The notes under the pieces: generated by a model
What the model was told of the DNA's origin: nothing
The model's input: the letters and a program-made list of their open reading frames with translations, nothing else
Databases searched by the model: none
Made by a program: the position numbers and the translations under genes
Source: Isoptericola halotolerans
GTDB taxonomy: Bacteria > Actinomycetota > Actinomycetes > Actinomycetales > Cellulomonadaceae
Direction: 5' to 3'
Assembly: GCF_013149785.1 (NCBI RefSeq)
Contig: NZ_JABEZU010000001.1
Span: 1,054,001 to 1,118,000, forward strand
Length of the DNA: 64,000 bases
In this document: positions 52,592-62,231 of the stretch, one piece after another
How positions within the stretch are numbered: position 1 is the stretch's first letter
Layout: each line of letters begins with the position of its first letter

Positions 52592-53511
52592 GCATCCTCC
52601 AGCTCGTGCGACCAGGGCGGGTTGGCTCCTGCCCGGGAGACGGTGACCGCCGCGACGGCTGCGCAGCGTCCCAGCAGCGCTTCGACGGTCGCGGCGTCGA
52701 TGGTACGCAACGCCTCGCGCCGGTCGGCACCCAGCAGGTCGGAGGACCACAGGCCGTCGAGCAGGGCGCCCATGAACGAGTCGCCCGCCCCGACGGTGTC
52801 GACGACGGTGACCGGGCGCGAGGCCTCGTGCACCTCGCCGGAGCGGGTCACCGCTGTCGCGCCGTCGCCACCGAACGTCACCACCACGAGCGCGGCCCCC
52901 AGGTCGTGGACCCACGACCGGGCGACGTCGAGCGGGGCCGTGCCGGCGGCGAGCCACTCCAGGTCCTCGTCGCTGACCTTGACCACGTCGGACAGCCGCA
53001 CGAGGGACTCCACCTGCGCGCGCGCCGCGGTGGGCTCGCCCATGAGGACCGGTCGGGCGTTCGGGTCGTAGGTGATCGTGGACGTCGCCCGCGCCGTCTC
53101 GACGAGCGCCCGCACGTCCGAGGCCCCCGGTTCGAGCACGGCGGCGATCGACCCCGTGTGCACGGCGAGGGTCTCGTCCGTCGCCGAGGCCCCCGGGGGC
53201 ACGCGCCAGGCCAGGTCGAACTCGTAGGTCGCCGATCCCGCGGCGTCCAGGGTGGCCTGCGCGACCGAGGTGCGCTCCGCGCCGTCGCTGCCCGGCGTCG
53301 TCGTCACCCCCGACTCCGCCAGCCACCCGCGGACCGCGTCGCCCCGCTCGTCGGGCCCGAGCCACGTGGCCAGCCGGGCCTCCCGGCCGAGCCTGCCCAG
53401 CGTGAGCGCGACGTTGGCGAGCGACCCGCCGGGGTGCTCGCTGCGCGAACCGTCGGCCCGGTGGACGACGTCGACGAGGGCCTCGCCCACGGCGAGGACG
53501 TGCCGGGCCAT
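52588..53511 (-). CDS. PfkB-family carbohydrate kinase (fructokinase-like)
   Basis: A 307-residue ribokinase-fold kinase. The N-terminal signature GGSLANVALTLGRLG is at about 28-42 and the C-terminal DTVGAGDSFMGALLDGL, with the catalytic Asp, is at about 250-266. The sequence is close to bacterial fructokinases, but the sugar is inferred. Its ATG shares one base with the xseB stop (TGATG) and its stop overlaps the carbonic anhydrase start. Confidence 0.9.
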   Translation of the reverse strand: MARHVLAVGEALVDVVHRADGSRSEHPGGSLANVALTLGRLGREARLATWLGPDERGDAVRGWLAESGVTTTPGSDGAERTSVAQATLDAAGSATYEFDLAWRVPPGASATDETLAVHTGSIAAVLEPGASDVRALVETARATSTITYDPNARPVLMGEPTAARAQVESLVRLSDVVKVSDEDLEWLAAGTAPLDVARSWVHDLGAALVVVTFGGDGATAVTRSGEVHEASRPVTVVDTVGAGDSFMGALLDGLWSSDLLGADRREALRTIDAATVEALLGRCAAVAAVTVSRAGANPPWSHELEDA

Positions 53512-53762
53512 CAGTCCTCCTCCACCGTGGGGCTCGCCGCGGCCTGGGCGGCGGCGAGCCGCTCCCGCGCGCCGTCGAGCCATTCCTGGCAGCGGGCGGC
53601 GAGCGCCTCGCCCCGCTCCCACAGGCTCAACGAGGCCTCCAGCGGTTCGCCGCCGGCCTCGAGCCGTGCGACGACCTGGACCAGCTCGTCGCGAGCCTGC
53701 TCGTACGTCAGGGAGCCGACGTCGGGTGCGTCGGGCGTCGTGGAAAGATCTGCGTCGGTCAC
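53511..53762 (-). CDS. xseB: Exodeoxyribonuclease VII small subunit
   Basis: An 83-residue XseB with the family core [34 protein letters not shown]. It forms exonuclease VII with XseA and degrades single-stranded DNA. The start is uncertain (GTG 53762 or GTG 53780); neither has a ribosome site. xseA normally lies directly upstream; here a gene on the other strand separates them. Confidence 0.9.
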   Translation of the reverse strand: MTDADLSTTPDAPDVGSLTYEQARDELVQVVARLEAGGEPLEASLSLWERGEALAARCQEWLDGARERLAAAQAAASPTVEED

Positions 53763-53859
53763 GGGACCAGTCAACCGCACCGCACCGACATCGTGCCGCG
53801 TCGTCTCGCGTCCGCATATCTCTTTGCCCCTCGGAGCACCCGCGGGGGAGGATCGGGGG

Positions 53860-55491
53860 ATGGGTCATCTCGAGGTCGCGCACGTCGAGTACGTGCTGCC
53901 GGACGGGCGCGCGCTGCTCGACGACGTCTCCTTCCGTGTGGGGGAGGGCAGCGCGACGGCGCTCGTCGGCCCCAACGGGGCCGGCAAGACGACGCTGCTG
54001 CGGCTCGTCACCGGAGAGCTGCGCCCCGACGCGGGGACGGTCACCGTCAGCGGAGGGCTCGGCATCATGCCGCAGTTCGTGGGTTCCGTCCGCGACGGCA
54101 CCACCGTGCGCCAGCTCCTCGCGAGCGTCGCGCCGCCGCGGGTCCGGGACGCCGCGCGCGCCGTCGAGGAGGCGGAGCTCGCCGTCATGGGGCTCGACGG
54201 CGACGGCGACGAGACCGCGGTGCAGATGCGCTACGCGCAGGCGCTCGCCGACTGGGCCGAGGTGCAGGGCTACGAGTCCGAGACGCTGTGGGACGTGTGC
54301 ACGACGGCGGCGCTCGGCGTGGAGTTCGAGCGCGCCCAGTGGCGCGAGGTGCGCACCCTGTCCGGCGGCGAGCAGAAGCGGCTGGTGCTCGAGGCGCTGC
54401 TGCGCGGTCCGGACGAGGTCCTGCTCCTCGACGAGCCGGACAACTACCTCGACGTGCCCGGCAAGCGGTGGCTCGAGGAGCAGCTGCAGGCCACCCGCAA
54501 GACCGTGCTGTTCGTCTCCCACGACCGCGAGCTGCTCGCGAGGTCGGCCGACCGGATCGTCGCGCTCGAACCGGGGCCCGCCGGGGCGGACGCCTGGGTG
54601 CACGGTGCCGGGTTCGCGACGTTCCACGAGGCGCGGCGGCAGCGGTTCGCCCGGTTCGAGGAGCTGCGCCGGCGCTGGGAGGAGAAGCACTCCCAGCTCA
54701 AGAAGCTGGTGCTGACGCTGCGGCAGCAGGCGGCCAACAGCCCGGACATGGCCTCGCGCTACCGGGCCGCGCAGACCCGGCTGCGCAAGTTCGAGGAGGC
54801 CGGCCCGCCCCCGGAGCCGCCCCGCGAGCAGGACATCCGCATGCGCCTGCGCGGAGGCCGGACCGGCACCCGGGCGGTCACCTGCGAGGCCTTGGAGCTG
54901 GTCGGGCTCATGGACCCGTTCGACCTGGAGGTGTTCTACGGCGAGCGGGTCGCGGTGCTCGGCTCCAACGGCTCCGGCAAGTCGCACTTCCTGCGGCTGC
55001 TGGCCGGCGAGGACGTCGCGCACACCGGCAGCGCGCGGTTGGGTGCGCGGGTGGTGCCCGGGCACTTCGCGCAGACGCACGCCCATCCCGAGCTGGCCGG
55101 ACGCACGCTGCGGGACATCCTGTGGGAGGACCACGCGCAGGACCGGGGCAAGGCCATGGCGGCGCTGCGCCGGTACGAGCTGACGACGGCGGCCGAGCGG
55201 CCCTTCGACCGGCTCTCGGGCGGGCAGCAGGCCAGGTTCCAGATCCTGCTGCTCGAGCTCGGCGGGTGTACCGCGCTGCTGCTCGACGAACCGACGGACA
55301 ACCTCGACCTGGAGAGCGCCGAGGCCCTGCAGGAGGGGCTCGAGGCGTTCGACGGCACGGTGCTCGCCGTGACGCACGACCGCTGGTTCGCCCGCGGCTT
55401 CGACCGGTTCCTGGTGTTCGGGGCCGACGGCGCCGTCCGGGAGACGCCGGAGCCCGTCTGGGACGAGGGTCGGGTCGAGCGGGTGCGCTGA
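53860..55491 (+). CDS. ABC-F family ATPase
   Basis: A 543-residue protein with two ABC domains in tandem and no membrane part. Walker A motifs are [11 protein letters not shown] (about 38) and [11 protein letters not shown] (about 368); signatures are LSGGEQKR and LSGGQQAR; Walker B ends [11 protein letters not shown] and [11 protein letters not shown]. The inter-domain linker (about 240-320) is charged and coiled, as in ABC-F proteins that act on ribosomes. Whether it is a housekeeping factor or gives drug protection cannot be told. ATG 53860 follows a GGGGGAG ribosome site. It lies between xseB and xseA on the opposite strand. Confidence 0.9.
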   Translation: MGHLEVAHVEYVLPDGRALLDDVSFRVGEGSATALVGPNGAGKTTLLRLVTGELRPDAGTVTVSGGLGIMPQFVGSVRDGTTVRQLLASVAPPRVRDAARAVEEAELAVMGLDGDGDETAVQMRYAQALADWAEVQGYESETLWDVCTTAALGVEFERAQWREVRTLSGGEQKRLVLEALLRGPDEVLLLDEPDNYLDVPGKRWLEEQLQATRKTVLFVSHDRELLARSADRIVALEPGPAGADAWVHGAGFATFHEARRQRFARFEELRRRWEEKHSQLKKLVLTLRQQAANSPDMASRYRAAQTRLRKFEEAGPPPEPPREQDIRMRLRGGRTGTRAVTCEALELVGLMDPFDLEVFYGERVAVLGSNGSGKSHFLRLLAGEDVAHTGSARLGARVVPGHFAQTHAHPELAGRTLRDILWEDHAQDRGKAMAALRRYELTTAAERPFDRLSGGQQARFQILLLELGGCTALLLDEPTDNLDLESAEALQEGLEAFDGTVLAVTHDRWFARGFDRFLVFGADGAVRETPEPVWDEGRVERVR

Positions 55492-55496
55492 GCGCC

Positions 55497-56756
55497 CTAC
55501 CGGGGCGAGGTGCGCGCCACCGTGGCGTCCAGCGTGCCGGCGGCGAGCCGCACGTGCACCTCGTCCCCGGCCGCGACGTCGTCGGACGCACGCACGACCG
55601 CGCCGTCGCCGCGCTGCACGACGGCGTAGCCGCGGTCGAGCGTGGAGGCGGGCGACAGCGTGCGCACCTGCGCCGCGAGCCGACCGATCTCGCCGGAGCC
55701 CTTGAGCAGCGCGGCGTCGAGGCGGTGCCGGGCGCGGCGCAGGTGCTGGGCGACCTCGTCCTCGCGAGCCTCGACCATGGTCAGCGGGTGGCGCAGCACG
55801 GGCCGGGAGCGCACGGCGTCGAGGCCGCGCTGCTCGCGGTCCAGCAGGGCGGTCACGCCCTGGCGCAGCCGCTGCCGGGCCTGGACGACGCGATGACGCT
55901 CCTCGCCGACGTCGGGCACGACCCGCTTGGCGGCGTCGGTCGGGGTGGAGGCCCGGTAGTCGGCGACGAGGTCGACCAGCGGGGTGTCCGTCTCGTGACC
56001 GATCGCGCTGACCAGGGGGGTGCGGCACGCCGCCGCGGCCCGGACCAGCGTCTCGTTGCTGAAGGGCAGCAGGTCCTCGACCGACCCCCCGCCCCGGGCG
56101 ACGACGATCACGTCGACGTCGGGCCGGTCGTCGAGCTCGGTGATCGCCTCGCACACCTCGCGAACGGCGTTGACGCCCTGCACGGCGACCTCGCGGATCT
56201 CGAAACGGACCTGGGGCCACCGGGCGCGGGCGTTCACCACGACGTCGTGCTCCGCCTTGGACTCCCGGCCGCAGACCAGGCCGACGACGGCGGGCAGGAA
56301 CGGCAGCGGGCGCTTGCGGTCGGCGTCGAACAGCCCTTCGGCGGCGAGCACGCGGCGCAGTTGCTCGATGCGGGCCAGGAGCTCGCCGACGCCCACCTGA
56401 CGGATCGTTGAGGCCCGCAGCGACATCCGGCCCGTCTTGACCCAGAACTCCGGCTTGGCCTGCACCACGACGTGCTGGCCGACCTCCGGCCTGGCGTCGA
56501 GGCCGTCGAAGGCGCGGGTCAGCATGTGCACCGGCAGCGACGCCTCCACGTCGGTGTCCCGCAGGGTGACGAACTGCATGCCGGACGTGCGGCGGTAGGT
56601 GTGCTCGACCACCTGGCCCTCGACCCACACCGGCGACATCCTCGCGACGTAGTCGCGGATCTTCGTCGACAGCAGGCGCACCGGCCACGGGCGCTCGGCG
56701 GACGTGTCCGCGGCACGGTCGGGCAGAGGCTGAGGTCCGGGGCTCGCGTCGGTCAC
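55497..56756 (-). CDS. xseA: Exodeoxyribonuclease VII large subunit
   Basis: A 419-residue XseA. An OB-fold lies at about 20-110 (VWVEGQVVEHTYRRTSGMQFVTLRD) and the catalytic region around 130-320 contains LVCGRESKAEHDVV, VIVVARGGGSVEDLLPFSNE and SAIGHETDTPLVDLVADYRASTPT. The GTG at 56756 (VTDASPG) was chosen; another GTG at 56780 is possible. It ends 5 nt from the convergent ABC-F stop. Confidence 0.94.
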   Translation of the reverse strand: MTDASPGPQPLPDRAADTSAERPWPVRLLSTKIRDYVARMSPVWVEGQVVEHTYRRTSGMQFVTLRDTDVEASLPVHMLTRAFDGLDARPEVGQHVVVQAKPEFWVKTGRMSLRASTIRQVGVGELLARIEQLRRVLAAEGLFDADRKRPLPFLPAVVGLVCGRESKAEHDVVVNARARWPQVRFEIREVAVQGVNAVREVCEAITELDDRPDVDVIVVARGGGSVEDLLPFSNETLVRAAAACRTPLVSAIGHETDTPLVDLVADYRASTPTDAAKRVVPDVGEERHRVVQARQRLRQGVTALLDREQRGLDAVRSRPVLRHPLTMVEAREDEVAQHLRRARHRLDAALLKGSGEIGRLAAQVRTLSPASTLDRGYAVVQRGDGAVVRASDDVAAGDEVHVRLAAGTLDATVARTSPR

Positions 56757-56836
56757 GCGTCCCAGGATGCCGCACGCCACCCACGGTGGACGTCACGAGC
56801 AGGCCGGGCCGTCACAGCGTCTCCACACGGGCCTCC

Positions 56837-56842
56837 TAGACT
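56837..56842 (+). promoter_or_regulatory. Putative -10 of leaderless ispH mRNA
   Basis: TAGACT followed by 6 nt and the GTG at 56849; there is no Shine-Dalgarno. Confidence 0.55.
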
Positions 56843-56848
56843 GGGGCC

Positions 56849-57889
56849 GTGACGACGACAGCCCCCGCCCCCGCCCGCACCTCCACCAAGCGTGTGCTGC
56901 TCGCTGCCCCTCGGGGCTACTGCGCCGGGGTGGATCGCGCCGTCGTCGCCGTGGAGAAGGCGCTCGACGCCTACGGTGCGCCGGTGTACGTGCGCAAGGA
57001 GATCGTGCACAACAAGCACGTCGTCGACACGCTGCGCGAGCGGGGGGCGATCTTCGTCGAGGAGACCGACGAGGTGCCCGAGGGCGCCCGCCTGGTGTTC
57101 TCGGCCCACGGTGTCTCGCCCGCCGTCCGCGAGTCCGCCGCCGCACGCGGCCTGGACACCATCGACGCCACCTGCCCCCTGGTGACCAAGGTGCACAAGG
57201 AGGCCGTGCGCTTCGCCAAGGACGACTACGACATCCTGCTCATCGGCCACGACGGTCACGAGGAGGTCGAGGGCACCGCCGGCGAGGCGCCGGACCACGT
57301 GCAGGTCGTCAACTCGCCGGACCACGTCGACGACGTCGTCGTGCGCGACCCGCACAAGGTCGTGTGGATCTCGCAGACCACGCTGTCGGTCGACGAGACG
57401 ATGGAGACGGTGCGCCGGCTGCGGGAGAAGTTCCCCGAGATGCAGGACCCGCCCAGCGACGACATCTGCTACGCCACCCAGAACCGCCAGGTGGCCGTGA
57501 AGAAGCTGGCGCCCGAGTGCGACCTCGTCATCGTCGTCGGATCGGCCAACTCCTCGAACTCGGTGCGGCTCGTCGAGGTGGCGCTGCAGGCCGGCGCCCG
57601 CACCTCCTACCGCGTCGACCGCGCCACGGAGATCGACGACTCGTGGTTCGACGGCGTCACCACCGTCGGGGTGACCTCGGGCGCGTCGGTGCCGGAGATC
57701 CTCGTCGACGACGTCCTGCGACAGCTCGCCGACCGCGGCTACGGGACGGTCGAGGAGGTGCGCACGGCCACGGAGGACCTGATGTTCTCGTTGCCGCGCG
57801 AGCTGCGCACCAGCCTCAAGAAGTCGGGGGAAGCCGGCGGCCGACCAGTCCCGCAGCAGCGTCGCGAGCTGCCGATCCAGCCGGTCTGA
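56849..57889 (+). CDS. ispH: 4-hydroxy-3-methylbut-2-enyl diphosphate reductase IspH
   Basis: A 346-residue LytB/IspH, the last enzyme of the MEP isoprenoid pathway, giving IPP and DMAPP. The 4Fe-4S cluster cysteines are in [12 protein letters not shown] (Cys25), [13 protein letters not shown] (about 109) and [11 protein letters not shown] (about 208). Substrate histidines lie in IVHNKHVVD and FSAHGVSP. The GTG appears leaderless. It is convergent with the SLC13-type transporter gene. Confidence 0.96.
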   Translation: MTTTAPAPARTSTKRVLLAAPRGYCAGVDRAVVAVEKALDAYGAPVYVRKEIVHNKHVVDTLRERGAIFVEETDEVPEGARLVFSAHGVSPAVRESAAARGLDTIDATCPLVTKVHKEAVRFAKDDYDILLIGHDGHEEVEGTAGEAPDHVQVVNSPDHVDDVVVRDPHKVVWISQTTLSVDETMETVRRLREKFPEMQDPPSDDICYATQNRQVAVKKLAPECDLVIVVGSANSSNSVRLVEVALQAGARTSYRVDRATEIDDSWFDGVTTVGVTSGASVPEILVDDVLRQLADRGYGTVEEVRTATEDLMFSLPRELRTSLKKSGEAGGRPVPQQRRELPIQPV

Positions 57890-57907
57890 GCACGGCCCGT
57901 CGCCCGG

Positions 57908-59680
57908 TCAGGCGGTCGGCCAGAACACCGGGACGAGCACCACGGTCGCCACGATCACGAGCGTCGTGAACATCCAGCCCAGCCGTGCGTAGTCGGTGAA
58001 CCGGTAGCCGCCGGGACCGTAGACCATCATGTTGGTCTGGTAGCCGATCGGTGACAGGAACGACGCCGACGCCGCCACCGCGACGGCGATCGCCGCTCCC
58101 CGGGGGTCGACGCCGCCCGCCGCCGCGGCGTTGACCGCGATCGGCAGCATGAGCAGGGCTGCGGCGTTGTTGGTCACCAGCTCGGTGAGGATGATGGTGG
58201 CGAGCACGAGACCGAGGACGACGCCATGTGGTCCCAGGGCGCTGGTGAGCTGGACGAGGCCGCCGGCGACCACGTCGGCAAGCCCGGAGCTCTGCATGGC
58301 GGCGGCCAGGCCGAAGGCCGAGGCGATCACGAGGATGACGTCGAAGTCGATGGCGCGCCGGGCCTCGGGGAACGAGAGGATCCCGGTCATGATCAGCACC
58401 GCTGCCGCGATGAGTGCGCCGTTGAGGATGGGCACCAGCCCGGTCGCCGCCAGCACGACCACCGCGGCCAGGGCGGTGATCGGGATCCAGGCGCGCGGGG
58501 AGGCCACCGGTGGCCTGCCGTCGAGGTCCGCGACCAGCAGGAAGTCCGGCCGGTCGCGCCACCGCTCTCGGAAGCCGGGGTCGCTGACGAGGATGAGCGT
58601 GTCGCCCAGGCGGATCCGTTCGGTCCCGAGACGGTTGGCGACCAGGTGCCCGGAACGGTGGATCGCCAGGACCGCGGCCTGGTAGGCCGAGCGGAACCCG
58701 ACCGCCTTGAGCGTCTGGCCGACCAGCGGTGATCGCTGGCCCACCACCGCCTCGAAGTAGCGCACCGAGGGTTCGTCCAGGTCCAGCACGTGCTCGAGCT
58801 CGGCGGAGCGCAGACCCGGCATGCCCTGCAGGTCGACGACGCGGCCTGCTGGCCCGACGAAGTGCAGGCGGTTGCCCCCGCGCAGGACGGTCTCCGGCCG
58901 CACCGGGGCGATCACGGTGTCCCCCCGGTCGACGGAGGCAAGGAAGAGCCCGTCCAGCCGGCGCAGGCGGGCCTGCTCGACGGACCGGCCGTCCATGGGG
59001 CCACCGGGGACCACCTGCATCTCGAACGAGAAGCGCCTGCCGGCCTCCTCGACCTCGGCGCGGGCCGAGCGCCGGTCGGGCAGGACGACCGGCGCCAGGG
59101 TCACCAGCAGGACGAGCCCGATCGCAGCGATCGGGAGCCCGACCAGGGAGATCTCGAAGAAGCCCAGCTCCTCGAGCCCGAAGGTCGTCATCTGGCTGGA
59201 GACCACCAGGGTGGTCGAGGTGCCGATCACGGTGAGCAGACCGCCCATGATCGCCGCGAAGGAGATCGGCATGAGGAACTTCGACGCGGCGACGTCCCGT
59301 CGGTCGGCCCAGGCCGACACCTGCATCGCGAGCATCGCGACGACGGGCGTGTTGTTGAGGAACGCCGACGCGGCCATCGTCGGGGGCAGGGTACGCAGCA
59401 GCGGACGTCGGTACGTCCCGTTGTCACCGAGGGTGCGTTGCATCACCGGGGTGAGGGCACCGGTCTTCTCGACGCCGGCTGCGAGGACGTACAGCGCCGC
59501 CACCGTGATCGGGGCCGGGTTGGAGAACCCGGAGAACGCCTCCTGGGGCTGCACCACACCCAGGACGAGAACCGCGACGGCACCACCGAGCAGGACCAAC
59601 GACGGCGCGACCCGTCCTCGCACGAGCAGCGCGAGCACCACGACCACGACGGCCAGCGTCACCCAGGCATCAACGTTCAC
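57908..59680 (-). CDS. SLC13/DASS-type transporter with TrkA_C (RCK-C) domains
   Basis: A 590-residue membrane protein. About six helices (1-200) precede two cytoplasmic TrkA_C domains (about 215-375) and a second helical block (400-590). The NNTPVVAML and TNNAAALLMLPIA motifs are the paired SNT-type substrate-binding loops of the family. The substrate is likely a dicarboxylate, sulfate or another anion; it is not decided by sequence. GTG 59680 has GGGAGG 6 nt upstream, held in a hairpin (59687-59702). Confidence 0.88.
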   Translation of the reverse strand: MNVDAWVTLAVVVVVLALLVRGRVAPSLVLLGGAVAVLVLGVVQPQEAFSGFSNPAPITVAALYVLAAGVEKTGALTPVMQRTLGDNGTYRRPLLRTLPPTMAASAFLNNTPVVAMLAMQVSAWADRRDVAASKFLMPISFAAIMGGLLTVIGTSTTLVVSSQMTTFGLEELGFFEISLVGLPIAAIGLVLLVTLAPVVLPDRRSARAEVEEAGRRFSFEMQVVPGGPMDGRSVEQARLRRLDGLFLASVDRGDTVIAPVRPETVLRGGNRLHFVGPAGRVVDLQGMPGLRSAELEHVLDLDEPSVRYFEAVVGQRSPLVGQTLKAVGFRSAYQAAVLAIHRSGHLVANRLGTERIRLGDTLILVSDPGFRERWRDRPDFLLVADLDGRPPVASPRAWIPITALAAVVVLAATGLVPILNGALIAAAVLIMTGILSFPEARRAIDFDVILVIASAFGLAAAMQSSGLADVVAGGLVQLTSALGPHGVVLGLVLATIILTELVTNNAAALLMLPIAVNAAAAGGVDPRGAAIAVAVAASASFLSPIGYQTNMMVYGPGGYRFTDYARLGWMFTTLVIVATVVLVPVFWPTA

Positions 59681-59686
59681 GGCTCA

Positions 59687-59702
59687 CCTCCCTCGCGGGA
59701 GG
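59687..59702 (-). promoter_or_regulatory. GNRA hairpin sequestering the SLC13 ribosome site
   Basis: On the minus strand CCTCCC and GGGAGG pair over 6 bp around a GCGA tetraloop. The GGGAGG is the Shine-Dalgarno itself, so translation may be gated. Confidence 0.4.
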
Positions 59703-59722
59703 GTACAGGGGAAGGAGCAGGG

Positions 59723-61312
59723 TCACCCCGCCGCGCTGTCGGTGTCGTCCGCCGCGTCGTCGGACGCCGCTTCCATGGCACGGCGGTCGGCCTCGACCAG
59801 CGCCTCCAGGGTGGGGTCGGCGCTGATCGAGTCGATGGCGATCACACCGCCCCCCTCGGCGGCGAGCAGCTCGGGCTTGGTGACCGGCCGGGTGGTCTCC
59901 TCGACGACCTTCAGCGGTTCGATGGTGTTGGTCGCGTCGACGACCTTCAGCTCGACCATGCGCCGGGCCTGCGGGAGCACCCGTGTCTCCAACGACCCGA
60001 CGAACTCGTTGTACCGCCGCGTCGCGGTGGTCATCGACTGCCCGAGCCGGGAGATCTTGTCCGTCATCGTGATGATGCGGCTGTAGAGCTCCTTGCCCAC
60101 CTGCAGGACCTTCTGCGCGTCCTCGGCGATGGCCTCCTGCTGCCAGGCATAGCCCACGGTGCGCAGCATCGCGATGAGCGTCATCGGGGTCGCGACCAGC
60201 ACGTTCTTGCGTGCCGCTGTCTCGAGCAGGTCGGCCCGACGCTCGACCGCCGCCGCGAGGATCGGTTCGGCCGGGACGAACAGCACGACGAACTCCGGAG
60301 CGGCGTCGAACTGCGACCAGTAGGCCTTGTTCGCCAGGACGTCGACGTGCTTGAGCACGTCCTTCGCATGGGCGTCGAGCTGCTTGTCCACCTCCTCGCG
60401 CCCGGTGGCGGACTGGGCCTTGAGGTAGGCGCTGAGCGGCACCTTGGAGTCGACGACGATCTTCTTGCCGCCCGCCAGGTTCACCACCAGGTCCGGGACG
60501 AGCGACTCGCCCTCGGCGCTGGTGACGTGCACCTGCACGTCGAAGTCCACGTGGTCCAGCATCCCGGCCGCCTCGACGACGCGCTTGAGCTGGAGCTCGC
60601 CCCACACGCCGCGCGTCTGGTTCGAGCGGAGCGCCGCGACCAGGTCCGTGGTCCCGGTGCGCAGCTCGGTGTTGACCGCCTCGAGGTTGCGCAGCTGCTC
60701 GCTCAGCGTGCTGTGCCCCTGGCTCCGCGCCCGCTCGGCCTCGTCGACGCGCTGGTTCACCTTGTCGAGGGTCTTGCTCATCGGGTCGAGCAGGGCCCGG
60801 AAGGCCTGTTCGCGCTGGGCGAGGGTCTCGTCGTTCTTGACGGTGCTCGCCGAGAGCTTCTGCTCCGCCAGGTCGAGGAACTGCTTGCTGCTCGACTGCA
60901 ACGCCTCTCCGGCCAGCGCCCGGAACCGCTGCGCCATCTCCTCCTGGTCGCCCTTGGCCTCGGTGATCTGTCGCTCGAGGTCCTCGCGCACCTGGGCCAG
61001 GAACCGGTCGGCCTGCTCCCGGGTCTCGGCGACCCGCCGGTCCGCCTCGCGACGGCCGCGTTCGAGCTCGGCGTCGAGCTGGGCACGCTCCGCCTCGAGC
61101 CGGTGCCGAGACTCGGCCGCGGCGGACTCCAGGCGGTCGCGCAGCTCGGCGACGTCGCGGCGTGCGGCGTCGAGGTCGCCACGTGCCCGCACCAGCTCGA
61201 ACTCCTCGGAGCGCCGGGCGCCCGCAGCGCGGTTCGCGTGCCAGAGCCAGCCGACGAGGACCCCCACGACGAGGGTCCCGAGCGCGATGAGCAGAGCGGT
61301 CGTCGTGTCCAT
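59723..61312 (-). CDS. rmuC: RmuC family protein
   Basis: A 529-residue protein. One N-terminal transmembrane helix (5-24) is followed by a long coiled coil (about 30-220, Glu/Arg/Ala-rich) and the RmuC nuclease-like domain (about 230-440): NQTRGVWGELQLKRVVEAAGM, then PDLVVNLAGGKKIVVDSKVPLSAY and LVATPMTLIAMLRTV. RmuC limits inversion between short repeats in E. coli. ATG 61312 begins just before the helix and was chosen over a longer open frame. It is divergent from the ABC transporter genes. Confidence 0.9.
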   Translation of the reverse strand: MDTTTALLIALGTLVVGVLVGWLWHANRAAGARRSEEFELVRARGDLDAARRDVAELRDRLESAAAESRHRLEAERAQLDAELERGRREADRRVAETREQADRFLAQVREDLERQITEAKGDQEEMAQRFRALAGEALQSSSKQFLDLAEQKLSASTVKNDETLAQREQAFRALLDPMSKTLDKVNQRVDEAERARSQGHSTLSEQLRNLEAVNTELRTGTTDLVAALRSNQTRGVWGELQLKRVVEAAGMLDHVDFDVQVHVTSAEGESLVPDLVVNLAGGKKIVVDSKVPLSAYLKAQSATGREEVDKQLDAHAKDVLKHVDVLANKAYWSQFDAAPEFVVLFVPAEPILAAAVERRADLLETAARKNVLVATPMTLIAMLRTVGYAWQQEAIAEDAQKVLQVGKELYSRIITMTDKISRLGQSMTTATRRYNEFVGSLETRVLPQARRMVELKVVDATNTIEPLKVVEETTRPVTKPELLAAEGGGVIAIDSISADPTLEALVEADRRAMEAASDDAADDTDSAAG

Positions 61313-61403
61313 GTCCGCCAGGCTGCCACGAGGGTCCGACAACGCGCGCCCGACGCTCCGTCGTCCGTCACGATCGGCCGTGACCTGCAGCGGGATCACC
61401 CTC

Positions 61404-61409
61404 TACGGT
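61404..61409 (+). promoter_or_regulatory. Putative -10 of leaderless ABC transporter mRNA
   Basis: TACGGT followed by 6 nt and the GTG at 61416, with no Shine-Dalgarno. Confidence 0.55.
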
Positions 61410-61415
61410 GGGCGG

Positions 61416-62231
61416 GTGAGTACCCCGACGTTCCCGAGCACTCCTGACCTGCCGCCCCCGGACCCCGCAGCGGCGCTGTCCGTGCGCGGCCTGTGGAAGA
61501 GGTTCGGCGACAAGATCGCCGTCGCCGGGATCGACCTGGACGTCCCGGCCGGGTCGTTCTTCGGGCTCGTCGGCCCCAACGGGGCCGGCAAGACGACCAG
61601 CCTGTCCATGGCCACCGGCCTGCTGCGACCGGACTTCGGCACGGCCGCGGTCCACGGCACGGACCTGTGGGCGCGGCCCGACGAGGCGAAGGCGATGCTC
61701 GGTATCCTTCCCGACGGGCTGCGGCTCTTCGACCGGCTCACGGGCGCCCAGCTCCTCACCTACGCCGGGCTGCTGCACGGCCTGGACCGCGCCACGGTGG
61801 CCGACCGGACCGAGGACCTGCTGCGGGCGATGGACCTGGTCGCCGACCGCGACAACCTCGTCGTCGACTACTCGGCCGGGATGACCAAGAAGATCGCGCT
61901 CGCCGGCGCGATGATCCACGCGCCGCGCGTGCTGGTCCTCGACGAGCCCTTCGAGGCCGTCGATCCCGTCAGTGCCGCGAACATCCGCGACATCCTGCGC
62001 CGCTACGTCGACGACGGCGGCACGGTCGTCGTGTCCAGCCACGTGATGGACCTGGTGCAGCGGATGTGCTCGCACGTCGCGATCATCGCCGGCGGGCACG
62101 TGCTGGACGTCGGGACCGTCGACGCGGTCCGCGGTGAGCAGTCCCTGGAGGACCGGTTCGTCGACCTCGTCGGTGGGCGCAAGGGATCGGAGGGGCTGGA
62201 ATGGTTGCGCACTTCGTCCGGCTCAAGCTGA
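61416..62231 (+). CDS. ABC exporter, ATP-binding protein
   Basis: A 271-residue ABC ATPase. Walker A is [12 protein letters not shown] (about 53-60), the signature is reduced to DYSAGMTKKIALAGAM (about 151), Walker B is VLVLDEPFEAVDP and the switch His is in VVSSHVMDLV. The YSAGMTKK signature is typical of small actinobacterial two-component exporters. It overlaps the permease gene by 31 nt. Confidence 0.9.
   Translation: MSTPTFPSTPDLPPPDPAAALSVRGLWKRFGDKIAVAGIDLDVPAGSFFGLVGPNGAGKTTSLSMATGLLRPDFGTAAVHGTDLWARPDEAKAMLGILPDGLRLFDRLTGAQLLTYAGLLHGLDRATVADRTEDLLRAMDLVADRDNLVVDYSAGMTKKIALAGAMIHAPRVLVLDEPFEAVDPVSAANIRDILRRYVDDGGTVVVSSHVMDLVQRMCSHVAIIAGGHVLDVGTVDAVRGEQSLEDRFVDLVGGRKGSEGLEWLRTSSGSS

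Noticed and set aside
52588-56796. 1402-codon minus-strand frame
   Set aside because: Only its last 307 codons are a gene (PfkB); the rest is antisense to the ABC-F gene or out of frame with xseA.
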